From: Spirosoma panaciterrae DSM 21099
GTDB lineage: Bacteria > Bacteroidota > Bacteroidia > Cytophagales > Spirosomataceae
Direction: 5' to 3'
DNA: 64,000 nt
NCBI RefSeq assembly: GCF_000374025.1
Contig: NZ_KB893174.1
Coordinates: 1-64,000 of the forward strand
In this document: piece by piece, positions 1-8,724 of the stretch
Numbering within the stretch: the stretch's first letter is position 1
Layout of the letters: the number at the start of each line of letters is the position of its first letter
Notes under the pieces: model-generated
The model's input: the letters and a program-made list of their open reading frames with translations, nothing else
The model's database searches: none
Told to the model about the DNA's origin: nothing
Translations under genes and position numbers: made by a program

Positions 1-211
1 CGGCCTTTTTCCACTGGTCAAAATAATAGTATACGGCTTGCCAGTGCGGAAAGCTAGGCGGCAGGTTTCGCCATTGACAGCCGGTGCGTAACATCCAGAA
101 GATGGCATCCATGACGGCACGTAATTGGTGTTTACGCTTGCGTTGAAGGTTAAAAAAAGGCGAAATTGCTGCCCACTGGTAGTCGGTCAGTGGTTGCCAC
201 TGCTTAGTCAT
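1..211 (-). mobile_element. IS5-type transposase, N-terminal part (cut by window edge)
   Basis: The minus strand reads from ATG at 211 off the left edge of the window, giving about 70 residues. They match the N-terminal domain (DUF4096 type) of IS5-group transposases: an LTDYQW start, a basic stretch, then the typical FWMLRTGCQWRNLP block and a tyrosine-rich run. This domain precedes the DDE catalytic domain, which lies outside the window. The reading frame is intact as far as visible. The start overlaps the 3' end of the neighbouring membrane-protein gene by 8 bp, which suggests the element inserted into that gene. Neither terminal inverted repeat can be fixed because one end is missing. Confidence 0.85.
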
Positions 212-695
212 TACTTTGTTTCTTGGTCGATACAAAGTTGACTCGACTACCAGTCCTTATCAATTCCCCAACAAGCTCTAAGCTTTCTGCATACGCTTTA
301 CCTTTCAGAAAGGTATCGAAGATATCGATGAGGAGGGTCAGACAAAGTACGCCGAAAAACCAGTGGAGTCGGGAAAAATAAAAATCCTTATAGGTTTTGT
401 ATTCCCCAATATCGTCGGGAAAGAGCAGATAGCAGCATAGGTAATAAACCACGATATACAGAATAACCAGCAGATACGTACTGAATACCCAGGTAGTTAA
501 CTGGCTGAGCCGATATTCCCACCACCAGAAGTAAACCAGATTCAGGAATAGATATGCCACCCAAAGCAGATGCACCCAATACGGCTTCTTCTGGGTGGGA
601 TGAACCAGCAGTTTGGCTATCCCCCTGAGCAGTTGAGCCATGCTTAAGCTTACAATAAACCCTATTATAATTCGTATATGGCTAAATTCGTTCAT
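204..695 (-). CDS. Multi-pass membrane protein, probably truncated by IS insertion
   Basis: A 163-residue protein from the ATG at 695; an in-frame ATG at 731 is possible but adds a less typical N-terminus. It has about four hydrophobic segments: near residues 5-22, 45-60, 68-92 (rich in Tyr, Val and Leu) and 115-132. Short charged loops lie between, including a DDIGEYKTYKDF stretch. I do not recognise a characterised family; it resembles small uncharacterised inner-membrane proteins of Cytophagales. The last 15-20 residues are polar and serine/lysine-rich, and the stop lies inside the start region of the transposase. The native C-terminus has therefore probably been replaced by IS-encoded sequence, and the gene may be non-functional. 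Confidence 0.55.
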   Translation of the reverse strand: MNEFSHIRIIIGFIVSLSMAQLLRGIAKLLVHPTQKKPYWVHLLWVAYLFLNLVYFWWWEYRLSQLTTWVFSTYLLVILYIVVYYLCCYLLFPDDIGEYKTYKDFYFSRLHWFFGVLCLTLLIDIFDTFLKGKAYAESLELVGELIRTGSRVNFVSTKKQSND

Positions 696-780
696 GATGA
701 AATCCAGGCAGGCTACCCTGGCGACGAGCATCCACGCAGGGAGTGCGTATAAGAAAAAAGTCTACAGCCTTCATGAGTGT

Positions 781-822
781 GCCGTAGGGCAGCCTCTGTT
801 CACCAGATAGCAGACCTACGGC
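781..822. repeat. Inverted repeat, 8-bp arms
   Basis: GCCGTAGG at 781-788 is the reverse complement of CCTACGGC at 815-822, with a 26-base loop. It lies between the lipase gene, which ends at 900 on the minus strand, and the membrane protein start. No T tract follows, so a terminator role is only possible. Confidence 0.3.
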
Positions 823-899
823 ATGGATAAATTAATGCGCTCATTACGAAGTAATTACTTCACTTGAAATGGCAAGCGGTCAGTCGTTGGATCGAAGCA

Positions 900-2084
900 T
901 CAGCGTTCGTTACTGATCAATAGCGTAATGGCGTCGATAACGGGCTGAGGAAATTGAAACCCGTCTTTAAAGTAAGCCTTCGTGTGCTGGTAGCCTGCTT
1001 CCTTGAAGAATGTACCCGAATTGTCAGGATACGTATTCGGAGTGCCATTGAACACATATTCCCGGTCGGGAGCAATCCGTTTGTACGTCTTCAGGTCAAT
1101 GATCGGTTTTAACGCGTTGAACGCCAGTTTGTCGGAAGGAGGAAGCTCAAATCCACTTTTACCCCCCGGATTGAACGGTGGTGAACTGGAATACAAAGTT
1201 GGTATGGTCGCAAACATATCTTTCTGCCAGCTACAGGGAACCATATCGTAGTTGTTGATAACCGAAAAGTAGTTTTCCCCGAATTTCTGGGCTGCGTAGG
1301 TGGCAAACTGAGCGTCGCCTGGTGTGGGGCCAGCTATGGGGTAAACGCTTACCTTCAGATTCGTATAGCCCATCTGTTCTTTCCATTCAATGCATTTAAG
1401 GGCTACCAGGGGCGATAAAGCCCCTCCCAGACTATGGCCGGTGAAGGCTATTTCTGTGGAGGTAATGTCACTCTGTGCGCCCAGAAACTGAAGAAGTGTT
1501 TTTCCGGTGCCAGGGTCTTTCATGGTGCTCAGGATCGTCAGGCCCAGTTGGCTGCCATCGCTGATTTTTCCACTGTTCGGCATGCCCCAGTCGGCTAGTT
1601 TAAACACATTGAAATCTTCGGACCGCCAGCCTTTGTTGGATACGATATTTGTTCCGGCAACCCCCACCACGTACATCGGTTTTCCGGTGGCGATGCTCGT
1701 TCCCCGCGCCACATACATCGTGTTGTCGGTAACGAAACTATCGGCAACACTCGTATTCGATTTTCTAGGGCTATTCGAAATAACGGGGCCCCACACCACA
1801 CGCCAGTCTGTGCCGACGTACGCTCGGATGGCGGCATTGTTTTTCAACGCATCGTCGATCTTGAGGGTGTTCTGCTGTAAAGCGGCTTCGGACGTGGTTA
1901 CCAGATTGTAATTGACATTGGCAATCATACTTAACACCGCGATGGCTTTGTGGGCATTGGAAGGCGCATTACCTTTGGTCAACGGCGTTGGGGTGACAGG
2001 CGTATCGTCGGTGGCATTCGTGCAGGCCGAGAACGTGGCAAGGCCAAGTAAGGCCATGGCGAAGAGTTGGGTGATTTTTTTCAT
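900..2084 (-). CDS. Secreted lipoprotein lipase/esterase, class 3 (fungal lipase-like)
   Basis: A 394-residue protein started at the ATG at 2084, because this places a lipoprotein signal peptide (MKKITQ, hydrophobic core, FSAC lipobox) at the N-terminus; an ATG at 2096 adds four residues. The nucleophile elbow TGHSLGG carries Ser218. Asp280 sits in a YDMVP motif and His367 in a QHTKAY motif, so the Ser-Asp-His triad of the Lipase_3 (PF01764) family appears complete. The protein is expected to be lipid-anchored in the envelope and to hydrolyse acyl esters; the substrate is unknown. Minus-strand neighbours are an FAD oxidoreductase upstream, 46 bp from its stop, so co-transcription is possible. 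Confidence 0.85.
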   Translation of the reverse strand: MKKITQLFAMALLGLATFSACTNATDDTPVTPTPLTKGNAPSNAHKAIAVLSMIANVNYNLVTTSEAALQQNTLKIDDALKNNAAIRAYVGTDWRVVWGPVISNSPRKSNTSVADSFVTDNTMYVARGTSIATGKPMYVVGVAGTNIVSNKGWRSEDFNVFKLADWGMPNSGKISDGSQLGLTILSTMKDPGTGKTLLQFLGAQSDITSTEIAFTGHSLGGALSPLVALKCIEWKEQMGYTNLKVSVYPIAGPTPGDAQFATYAAQKFGENYFSVINNYDMVPCSWQKDMFATIPTLYSSSPPFNPGGKSGFELPPSDKLAFNALKPIIDLKTYKRIAPDREYVFNGTPNTYPDNSGTFFKEAGYQHTKAYFKDGFQFPQPVIDAITLLISNER

Positions 2085-2130
2085 ACGTATAAGCAAAACA
2101 GGCTACTTAAAAGGCGTAGGATGAAGTGAG

Positions 2131-3657
2131 TTAAACCGGAATCGATTGAGGGTAATTGAACAGGTTTTCCGGATCGTATTTTCGTTTTATGGCCCGAAGC
2201 TGGGGCAGATTCGAACCGTAGTAAGCTTGCAGATACCCATCCTGGCTAGGGTCGATGAAGTTCTGATAACAATAGGGCGACGTATAGGCTTCCATCTGAT
2301 TGTGAAAATCAGATAGCCATTTTTCATTTTTGGCCAACGTGGCGGCATCGTCGGCCGGAGTCCATTCCAGCTCGGTACTCGAAAGCATCGAGTAGCCACG
2401 ATGCACAAACGCCGTATCTGTCGGCGATTGAGCGTCGATCTGTCCACCCAGCAGAAAATACTTCCAGGTTGCGGCTTTGCTGGTTCCGGGCCAGTTTTTT
2501 AATTGGGAAATAATCAGTTGGATCGCTTCGTCGGGGAGCTGTCCGTTTACAAAACGAGAGCGTTCGTGGGCGTATTCGGGTTTGCCTTCTTCCGAGATAG
2601 TCTGTTGGCCATCCCAGTAGGGCAACACCTGAATGGTTTGTTCGGCAGGTTTCTGGACGGCCAGTATCGGAGCGATCAAAGACCGGAAATCGGCTTCGGA
2701 ACCCACAAAATGGCCAAGGATGGTGAGCGATAACACCGATGCGCCTGCCTGTTTCTGAGCCGTAATGCTCACTTTGATCCCAAGTACATTGGGCGCCGAT
2801 TGGGTCATGGATTGAATAGCGGCAAAGGTATCGACAATCCGATCCGTCCAGACCAGATTGAACGTAGTAACTGTGCTTACCGGAAACGTCTCGAACGTAA
2901 ACGAGGTATGAATCCCAAAGTTGCCACCACCCGCTCCCCGGCAGGCCCAGAAGAGATCGGTATTCTCGTTTTCGTTGCAGGTGAGCACGCGGCCATCGGC
3001 CAGTACGATCCGGGTTTCCCGCAGGGCATCGCAGGTAAGTCCATGCAACCGCATATCGAACCCGATTCCACCGCCCAGAACCAGCCCGGCCACACCTACT
3101 TCATAACATCGTCCATGCGGAATGGCCCGATTCAGCGGTTTGCATTCCGTAAAAATGGTTCGGTTCCGGGCACCGCTACCCACCGTCGCAAGGCCCGTAT
3201 TAGGGTCGTACGAAAATGAATTTAAGGCCGACACATTGATCATCAGGCCGGTGGTCAGGGAGTAGCCGCCATAGGAGTGTCCACCACTTCGGGCAACGAG
3301 CGGCATCGCATGGGCTTTGGCCCACTGGATGCAGGTTTGCACATCGGCTTCCGTGCGGCATTGGGCAATCGCCTGGGGAACAGTAGAAGCATATTGTAAA
3401 GCCCAGGGCGTAGATAGATCGACGAATGACGACATACCAGGTCGGAGCAAACTCCCCTGTAGCTTTGCCGCCAATTCATCCCAGGGGGTAATCCGGTGAT
3501 CGGCCAGCTGCGTACACCCGGCCAGCCAATCCAGCGACGAAAGCCCCAGACCAACGCCAAGGGATAGTTTGGCACTAGACCGCAGAAAATCCCGTCGGGA
3601 GGGTTTGGCCGAGGCTGTTTTGAGCGATCTGGAGACGATGGGACTGGATGATTCCAT
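2131..3657 (-). CDS. FAD-linked oxidoreductase, berberine-bridge-enzyme type, Tat-exported
   Basis: A 508-residue flavoprotein. The ATG at 3657 puts a twin-arginine motif (SRRDFL) about 20 residues in, followed by a hydrophobic stretch ending near a Cys, so export by Tat, perhaps as a lipoprotein, is likely. The FAD_binding_4 domain (PF01565) follows, with RSGGHSYGG carrying His127 and GRCYEVG carrying Cys184; these match the His and Cys that bind FAD at two points in berberine bridge enzyme and glucooligosaccharide oxidases. The C-terminus ends in the BBE domain (PF08031) with a YDPENLFNYPQSI motif. Such enzymes oxidise sugars, alcohols or alkaloids with O2; the substrate here is unknown. 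An ATG at 3708 is a less likely start. Confidence 0.88.
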   Translation of the reverse strand: MESSSPIVSRSLKTASAKPSRRDFLRSSAKLSLGVGLGLSSLDWLAGCTQLADHRITPWDELAAKLQGSLLRPGMSSFVDLSTPWALQYASTVPQAIAQCRTEADVQTCIQWAKAHAMPLVARSGGHSYGGYSLTTGLMINVSALNSFSYDPNTGLATVGSGARNRTIFTECKPLNRAIPHGRCYEVGVAGLVLGGGIGFDMRLHGLTCDALRETRIVLADGRVLTCNENENTDLFWACRGAGGGNFGIHTSFTFETFPVSTVTTFNLVWTDRIVDTFAAIQSMTQSAPNVLGIKVSITAQKQAGASVLSLTILGHFVGSEADFRSLIAPILAVQKPAEQTIQVLPYWDGQQTISEEGKPEYAHERSRFVNGQLPDEAIQLIISQLKNWPGTSKAATWKYFLLGGQIDAQSPTDTAFVHRGYSMLSSTELEWTPADDAATLAKNEKWLSDFHNQMEAYTSPYCYQNFIDPSQDGYLQAYYGSNLPQLRAIKRKYDPENLFNYPQSIPV

Positions 3658-3804
3658 GAAAGACGATCCGTTGAGTAGCCTGTAACAGAATAGAAGTAAG
3701 TTCAGCAATGCCTAAGCCCTCATCAACGCACAGGTTTATACGTCGAGCCATGGGGAGAGCCTAACCAGAAGAAACAAGAAAACGGTGGGTATTATGTATG
3801 GAGA

Positions 3805-4242
3805 TTATTTCGAATATTCCGCTATAATCGGAACGAGGGGCGTTTCGCCTGGTACAACGAGATCTGTAGTCGTCATCGTTGACCCGGTCACATCACCGAC
3901 CGTTATGGTTTTATTGATGTCGTATTCCTGTTGAATCGCAAGGGTAGTGCCATTTTGCGAAATTTTGTACGTATACGTGTAATCGATGATGCTGAGCGAC
4001 GACGATGTTTTCCGGATCGTCATGTACTGCCGAATTTTTGCGGTCGACTGGTCAACGGCTGTAACGGTGGCGGAACCTGTTGCCGTTAAGATAGCTCCCC
4101 CGTCTTTTTTGCTTAATTTGGTCAGTGTGTAGGTGCCCGCCATCTGGCTGGTAAGGTCTGGTTCCGGGCTGGAGTCCGGTTTTGAACAGGCTGCTGCAAG
4201 CAGGCACGTAGCCAGAACGAATAAAATGGATTGGGTCTTCAT
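3805..4242 (-). CDS. Lipoprotein, member 3 of a tandem paralogous trio
   Basis: A 145-residue lipoprotein with signal peptide MKTQSILFVLATCLLAAAC and a lipid-attachment Cys at residue 19. The mature part has the pattern AGTYTLTKLSK, then a TGSATVTAVDQSTAKI segment and beta-rich alternating sequence. The same order of motifs appears in the two genes upstream (4324-4770 and 4784-5236), so this is the third copy of a tandem set. The function is unknown. The sequence suggests a small beta-barrel or lipocalin-like fold, similar in style to lipocalin-like domains of Bacteroidota lipoproteins, but no characterised family was recognised. Confidence 0.75.
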   Translation of the reverse strand: MKTQSILFVLATCLLAAACSKPDSSPEPDLTSQMAGTYTLTKLSKKDGGAILTATGSATVTAVDQSTAKIRQYMTIRKTSSSLSIIDYTYTYKISQNGTTLAIQQEYDINKTITVGDVTGSTMTTTDLVVPGETPLVPIIAEYSK

Positions 4243-4323
4243 AGGGATAGACGTTAACGGGTTAATAACCTGGCTGGACTGGGGAAAACAGCCAGCCAGG
4301 TAGGCTTACCATCAAAGGGGCTA

Positions 4324-4770
4324 TTATTTTCTGATGTATTCGATGGTAATATCTTTACTGTCGATGGTTCGGCTGATGATCAGTCGGTTGCCCAGCACGA
4401 TACTCCCGAAAAAGTACATATTACTGGTGTAGGGTTGTGGGTAGCTAAGCCGATACACATCATCCGACAAGCTGACACTGCCTTTCTCGATGTCCTGATC
4501 CAGATTTTTAGTCGAACCCGTTGCGACAAATTTTAGGTCCGTTCGGTACTGGATAGAAACCGTTGTGTCGTTGATGGCTTTGATAACGGCCGAACCCGTT
4601 CCTGTTACCTCGCCTTCCTTGTTGTTGCTCAGAATTTTGTTGATGGAATAGGTACCGGCGATGTTGCTGGCCCAATGCGGACCGGCTGGCTTGGGATCTT
4701 CGTCTGAATCAGAGCAGCCGAACAGAGAAAGGACGATCAGAAAAGTTGTCAGAGTAGTGAGTAATTTCAT
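4324..4770 (-). CDS. Lipoprotein, member 2 of a tandem paralogous trio
   Basis: A 148-residue lipoprotein. The ATG at 4770 was chosen because it directly precedes a good signal peptide ([19 protein letters not shown]); an upstream in-frame ATG at 4809 would bury it. The mature part starts acidic (SDSDEDPK), then has [12 protein letters not shown], a [19 protein letters not shown] segment and four or five further predicted beta strands. It shares motif order and length with the neighbours on both sides. Its upstream neighbour's stop lies 13 bp before this start, so the trio is probably one transcript. Function unknown. Confidence 0.75.
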   Translation of the reverse strand: MKLLTTLTTFLIVLSLFGCSDSDEDPKPAGPHWASNIAGTYSINKILSNNKEGEVTGTGSAVIKAINDTTVSIQYRTDLKFVATGSTKNLDQDIEKGSVSLSDDVYRLSYPQPYTSNMYFFGSIVLGNRLIISRTIDSKDITIEYIRK

Positions 4771-4783
4771 AGAAAGAAAAGGA

Positions 4784-5236
4784 TTATTGTTTCGTATATT
4801 CTGTGTCAAGTGTAATTTCGGCGGTGCTCCCTATCTTATCGATTGTGCTAATCCTGGTACCGCTTATTGTTGCCCATTGAAGTCCATTCGGCGCTTTAAT
4901 GACATAGTTAGTGCCATCTTTCGCCAGTTTATTTACCTCGTCCTGAATACTGGTTAGGGTCGTTTCGCTTTTAGTTGCTGTGTTGGTGAAGCTACGAGTC
5001 TGGGTAATTTTGGCTGTCGTATTGTCGACGGCAATGATGGTAAGCGATCCAACACCCGTAACCGCAGGCGAGCCTGATCGATTGGTTATTTTGGTCAGTT
5101 TATAGATACCGGCCACCGGAGCCGTCAGGTTTTCCTCGACAGGCGTTGGCGTTGGAGCAGGATCGGAGTTTGATTTGGAGCAGGAAAAGCCAGCGAACGA
5201 GGCTAGTGCAATGAGGTAGTTGGGTGTGTACTTCAT
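4784..5236 (-). CDS. Lipoprotein, member 1 of a tandem paralogous trio
   Basis: A 150-residue lipoprotein, start at ATG 5236 in front of a signal peptide ending in FAGFSC; an ATG at 5287 would add 17 polar residues. A Pro/Thr-rich linker follows the lipid-attachment Cys, then [32 protein letters not shown] and beta-rich sequence, as in the two genes downstream. It is the first gene of the set in transcription order. Function unknown; a lipocalin-like or ligand-binding role is only a guess from the beta pattern. Confidence 0.75.
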   Translation of the reverse strand: MKYTPNYLIALASFAGFSCSKSNSDPAPTPTPVEENLTAPVAGIYKLTKITNRSGSPAVTGVGSLTIIAVDNTTAKITQTRSFTNTATKSETTLTSIQDEVNKLAKDGTNYVIKAPNGLQWATISGTRISTIDKIGSTAEITLDTEYTKQ

Positions 5237-5309
5237 CGGAATAAGCTTATTAAGTTTAACGAGTTGGTTTGTTGAGTAACAGGACAAGTCAGATGGGTAC
5301 GGACTTCGA

Positions 5310-5510
5310 CTAGGTCGTATAAGATTGATTCATTGTCATCTCGAAACAAGGCAGGGGAAATGGATCGTGCTCGAAAGAAGGATACAGCCAGTTTGTGTAG
5401 ACCGCTCGTTTGTAGCGACCAAGTAACTGCTCGAATTCCAGAGCGCTTAACACGGGCGGCATCAGGTCCTTTTCAAAATCACTGGTTTCCATGGAAGTAT
5501 TGCTATTCAT
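5310..5510 (-). CDS. Possible small protein of 66 residues
   Basis: An open frame from ATG at 5510 to a stop at 5310, same strand as the three lipoproteins and just upstream of them. It has no signal peptide or transmembrane segment, is rich in Glu, Leu, Tyr and Pro, and contains an ALEFEQLLGRYKRAVYTNW stretch that could be helical. I recognise no family. It might be a leader or small regulator, or a chance reading frame. Confidence 0.3.
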   Translation of the reverse strand: MNSNTSMETSDFEKDLMPPVLSALEFEQLLGRYKRAVYTNWLYPSFEHDPFPLPCFEMTMNQSYTT

Positions 5511-5660
5511 GCGCCACGTACAGATTGCCCAACAGAGGTGAGGGGTCTACCACACGAGCCGGCCTGTAAGGACAAGTGCTGGCTGCTGATCGACCAACCA
5601 AAAGTATTGGGGCAATTTTGCCCGACCGCTACCCCGATGGGTAGTTTTGGGGCAAAAAAA

Positions 5661-5688
5661 AACAGACTACCCAAACGGGTAGTCTGTT
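5661..5688. terminator. Strong bidirectional hairpin terminator
   Basis: A perfect 12-bp stem (AACAGACTACCC at 5661-5672 with GGGTAGTCTGTT at 5677-5688) and an AAAC loop. On the minus strand it is followed by a run of T (A tract at 5654-5662) and lies 16 bp beyond the stop of the LuxR-type gene at 5704. On the plus strand TTTTTA follows, so it could work both ways. Confidence 0.85.
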
Positions 5689-5703
5689 TTTAGGGCCAGA
5701 CGC

Positions 5704-6957
5704 CTATTTCTTTACCGAAACCAGAAACTCTTTACGGTCTTTTATATCCAGAAGCAGATAGATATTTTTGATATGGTACTTCACCGTATTTTCGGAAATG
5801 CATAATTTGTCGGCTATGGCTTTGTTGGGCATGCCCATAGCCATGTATTCCAATACCTCCTGCTGGCGTTCGGAGAGTACGTTAAGATCTCCCCGCTCCA
5901 GCGAATTTCGGTTCAATACTGCCGTCCTGTTTCGGGCCAGGTACGTTTCAAGCTCAAGTTTCATCCGGAGAAATTCCGCTTCCAGCCGACGCTGTTTTCG
6001 ACGGGAAGTGACCAGCCAACTCAGCAAAGCCAGCGCAATAAGCGCCAGTCCGGCCAGCAAAATAGCCAGGTAATCTTTACTCGTTTTTTCGTTCTGAAGC
6101 TTCTGATTGGCGTAATCAGATACAATGGATTCTTTCTGATTATGCAGTGAAGAGATATTTTGTTCCCGTGCGAAAATAACATTCAGGCTATCCAGTTTTT
6201 TCTGAGTCTGAACGAGGTTGGGCAGGTCATTCTTGGCTTTATAGATTTCGCGTAGTTCTTCGTAGGCATACAAATGGTATTTGATGATCTTGCAGGAATC
6301 GGCGTAGAAACTCGATTTTTTCAGCGCATCGGCCAGCAAATCGGCCCGATTCATGGCATTGTAGAGCTGCATTTTTTTGACATAGATCATCGGCAGATGA
6401 CAGGGCGCCGATGCCTGCATCCAGCCGATGGCCCTATCGTAGGTCTCTTCGGCCTGTTTATACTGTTTTTTGGCAAACAACAGGTAGCCCTGCTGCATGA
6501 TTAGTTTCGACTTATTTTCCAGGTTCACGTACTTAAAACCCGATTTTTCGAGCGTTGCCATCAGCCGGTCGGCTTTCTGATAGTCGTGCGTATCGAAAAG
6601 AATAAAGGCTTCTTCTGACTGAATGTTGGCAATGTAAAGGGCCTTATTGGGCGTCTGTTCGGCAAATTTTTGGGCCGTCTTCAGCAGCTTTAGCGCCGAC
6701 TGATAGTCATAAACCCGTTTATAGGTATACGAAAGCAGGAGAGAGGCCTGGTACTTCTCATCGGCGCTGAATTTATCGTCCTGTAGAATAGGGAGTAATA
6801 GTGCCTGCGATTCGTTGTACTTCAATTGGTTGTTCAGCAAATAGACCTTCTGTTCTAACTGCTGATACGATTCGGGCTGGCTGTATGCAACCGTTGATAG
6901 CCATAAAGTGAAACCCAGGAAAAAAGTGTGAGTAGTAGAGTATTTAGTCATATACAA
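5704..6957 (-). CDS. TPR-containing membrane regulator with LuxR-type HTH
   Basis: A 417-residue protein with an N-terminal signal peptide (residues 1-26, cleavage after AYS) and a tetratricopeptide-like helical region over about residues 28-265. One transmembrane segment follows near 290-312 (AILLAGLALIALALLSWLV), then a basic coiled stretch and a LuxR-type DNA-binding domain near 350-410 (LSERQQEVLEYMAMG, then AIADKLCISENTVKYHIKNI). This architecture is common in Bacteroidota: a periplasmic TPR sensor coupled through the membrane directly to a cytoplasmic HTH, without phosphotransfer. Its targets are unknown. An ATG at 6951 is an alternative start. A terminator lies just downstream. Confidence 0.85.
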   Translation of the reverse strand: MYMTKYSTTHTFFLGFTLWLSTVAYSQPESYQQLEQKVYLLNNQLKYNESQALLLPILQDDKFSADEKYQASLLLSYTYKRVYDYQSALKLLKTAQKFAEQTPNKALYIANIQSEEAFILFDTHDYQKADRLMATLEKSGFKYVNLENKSKLIMQQGYLLFAKKQYKQAEETYDRAIGWMQASAPCHLPMIYVKKMQLYNAMNRADLLADALKKSSFYADSCKIIKYHLYAYEELREIYKAKNDLPNLVQTQKKLDSLNVIFAREQNISSLHNQKESIVSDYANQKLQNEKTSKDYLAILLAGLALIALALLSWLVTSRRKQRRLEAEFLRMKLELETYLARNRTAVLNRNSLERGDLNVLSERQQEVLEYMAMGMPNKAIADKLCISENTVKYHIKNIYLLLDIKDRKEFLVSVKK

Positions 6958-6993
6958 GCTAGTCTTGCTGATCAGAAAAGATTCTCATGTGAG

Positions 6994-7001
6994 CAAAACT
7001 A
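6994..7001 (-). promoter_or_regulatory. Candidate -7 promoter element for the LuxR-type gene
   Basis: On the minus strand this reads TAGTTTTG, matching the Bacteroidota -7 consensus TAnnTTTG, 37 bp before the start codon at 6957. No clear -33 TTTG is seen at normal spacing, so this is a partial match. Confidence 0.35.
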
Positions 7002-7613
7002 GAAATCATTTAATATGCCCTGTCCTTTCTTTATTATTTGGTGGATTGCCTTAGTATGTATTTTATAGATGAATTGTACAAATAGGGGGCAGATAATTAC
7101 TAATTTTTATTCTTATTCCTCTATTTTGTAGGATATTTATAAGTTTTAGTGTTGTGTTTATAGCAGATTTGAAAACTAGTATTTTTATAGTCTTATTTAT
7201 GGGGAAATTGTATTTATCTAATATGGCTTAGGTGCGCGTTTTTTGGTCTGCTGTTGTTTTCTTGTCTCTTTTTCAAGGGTTTACTACCGTTTGGGTTAGA
7301 GAATCGGTTTGCGTTATTTAGTGATCAATTTAGTTGATGTGAAAACTAAGAGTAAACAGAAATGCCTAGTAAGGTTGTAATATAGATTGTAACTTGACGT
7401 ACGGTTAACTGATCTGAAAACTTTACGGGATTTTCAAAAAAGGTGTTCCTTGGAGGAGGTTTCAATAAAACCCTGTACGTATCAATAGCTACACCTGCTA
7501 TTGGGGTAGAGTTCGTAAGTAAATGCCTTCCTTAAGGCATATCATTGAGTAACGTAGGCTTTAATATTCTGAAGCGTATACCTTACTCGACTTAAACCCA
7601 TCCCCTTATATCT
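7002..7613. other. AT-rich intergenic stretch with no gene seen
   Basis: About 610 bp between divergent genes, markedly richer in A and T than the surrounding coding DNA. I find no convincing reading frame and no RNA gene. A small hairpin (ATGCCTT at 7523-7529, AAGGCAT at 7534-7540, loop CCTT) lies about 75 bp before the oxidoreductase start. The length and composition fit a divergent promoter region or degraded sequence. Confidence 0.5.
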
Positions 7614-8591
7614 ATGACTCATTTGAACTGGGGCATTATTGGCTGCGGTGATGTGACCGAAGTAAAAAGCGGTCCTGCCTTTCATAAAGTACCTCACTCG
7701 AGCCTGGTAGCGGTTATGCGCAGAGATGCCGACAAAGCGGCTGATTATGCCCGTCGTCATAACGTACCGAAGTGGTACACAGATGCCGATGCACTCATCA
7801 ATGACCCTGACGTAAATGCAATTTATATAGCGACGCCACCCGACAGTCATGCTGATTATGCCATTCGGGCGATGCGGGCCGGTAAGCCAACGTACGTCGA
7901 AAAGCCAATGGCCTTGAATACGGCCGAATGTGAGGCCATGAACCAGGTAAGTCGGGAAACCGGAGTGCCGTTGTTTGTGGCGTTTTATCGGCGGGCATTA
8001 CCTTACTTTCTGAAGGTGAAAGAACTGGTTGACCAGAAAGCCATCGGCGAGGTTCGGTATGTTCATGTCCAGTTGAACTGGGAACCTGCCGATCGGGAAT
8101 TGGGGAAAGCAGCCGTCCCCAATTGGCGGGTAACTCCGGCAGTTTCGGGGGGAGGGCTTTTGCACGATTTGGCATCGCACCAGTTCGATTTCCTGGAATT
8201 TGTATTTGGGCCCGTGAAAACGGCCAGTGGTATCAGCCGAAACCAGGCGGATCTGTACGATGCTGATGACATTGTAGTTGCCAATTTTGAGTTCGAATCA
8301 GGTGTTTTAGGTTCCGGAAACTGGTGCTGGACGGTAAATAGTGCGCAGCGGCTTGAGCAAACACAGTTGATCGGCTCGAAAGGGAAGCTTACGTTCTCGT
8401 TTTTCGAGAACTTCATAATCAGGCTTGAAACCGAGACCGGCACAGAAGAGATTCGGGTGCCGTTTCCGGAACACGTTCAGCAGCCATTGATCGAATTAAT
8501 TGTACAGGAGCTGCGGGGGGAAGGCAAAAGCCCAAGTACAGGCAAAACGGGTATTCGGTCCAGTCAGATCCTCGACTGGATCACAGCATAG
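7614..8591 (+). CDS. Gfo/Idh/MocA family NAD(P)-dependent oxidoreductase
   Basis: A 325-residue cytoplasmic protein with an N-terminal Rossmann fold (NWGIIGCGDVT for the dinucleotide loop), then ATPPDSHADYAIRAMRAGKPTYVEKP-type sequence carrying the family EKP motif near residue 97, and a C-terminal GFO_IDH_MocA_C-type domain with a GGGLLHDLASHQFDFLEF motif. These enzymes oxidise or reduce sugars, inositols or their derivatives. No signal peptide is present, unlike the second family member at 20376. The gene stands alone; the downstream gene has its own promoter. The substrate cannot be told from sequence. Confidence 0.88.
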   Translation: MTHLNWGIIGCGDVTEVKSGPAFHKVPHSSLVAVMRRDADKAADYARRHNVPKWYTDADALINDPDVNAIYIATPPDSHADYAIRAMRAGKPTYVEKPMALNTAECEAMNQVSRETGVPLFVAFYRRALPYFLKVKELVDQKAIGEVRYVHVQLNWEPADRELGKAAVPNWRVTPAVSGGGLLHDLASHQFDFLEFVFGPVKTASGISRNQADLYDADDIVVANFEFESGVLGSGNWCWTVNSAQRLEQTQLIGSKGKLTFSFFENFIIRLETETGTEEIRVPFPEHVQQPLIELIVQELRGEGKSPSTGKTGIRSSQILDWITA

Positions 8592-8644
8592 CACTCATCG
8601 TTCAATGGTTTCCGTCTGAGGCTTAGGCGATAAACCCCAAAAAT

Positions 8645-8704
8645 ATTTTACATACATATACTGAATTAATAAACTCATTTTACATACATTTGCTGAATAA
8701 ATAA
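8645..8704 (+). promoter_or_regulatory. PadR promoter with two near-identical 28-bp direct repeats
   Basis: Two 28-bp copies, at 8645-8672 and 8677-8704, differ at three positions and are spaced 32 bp start to start, about three helical turns. Each contains TTTTACATACAT then CTGAAT. The second contains TACATTTG (8685-8692), an exact match to the Bacteroidota -7 consensus TAnnTTTG, 33 bp before the PadR start. The ACATACAT core resembles the ATGTAT/ATACAT half-sites bound by PadR proteins, so autoregulation is likely but inferred. Confidence 0.6.
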
Positions 8705-8724
8705 CGCTAATCTGATTCCATTCA

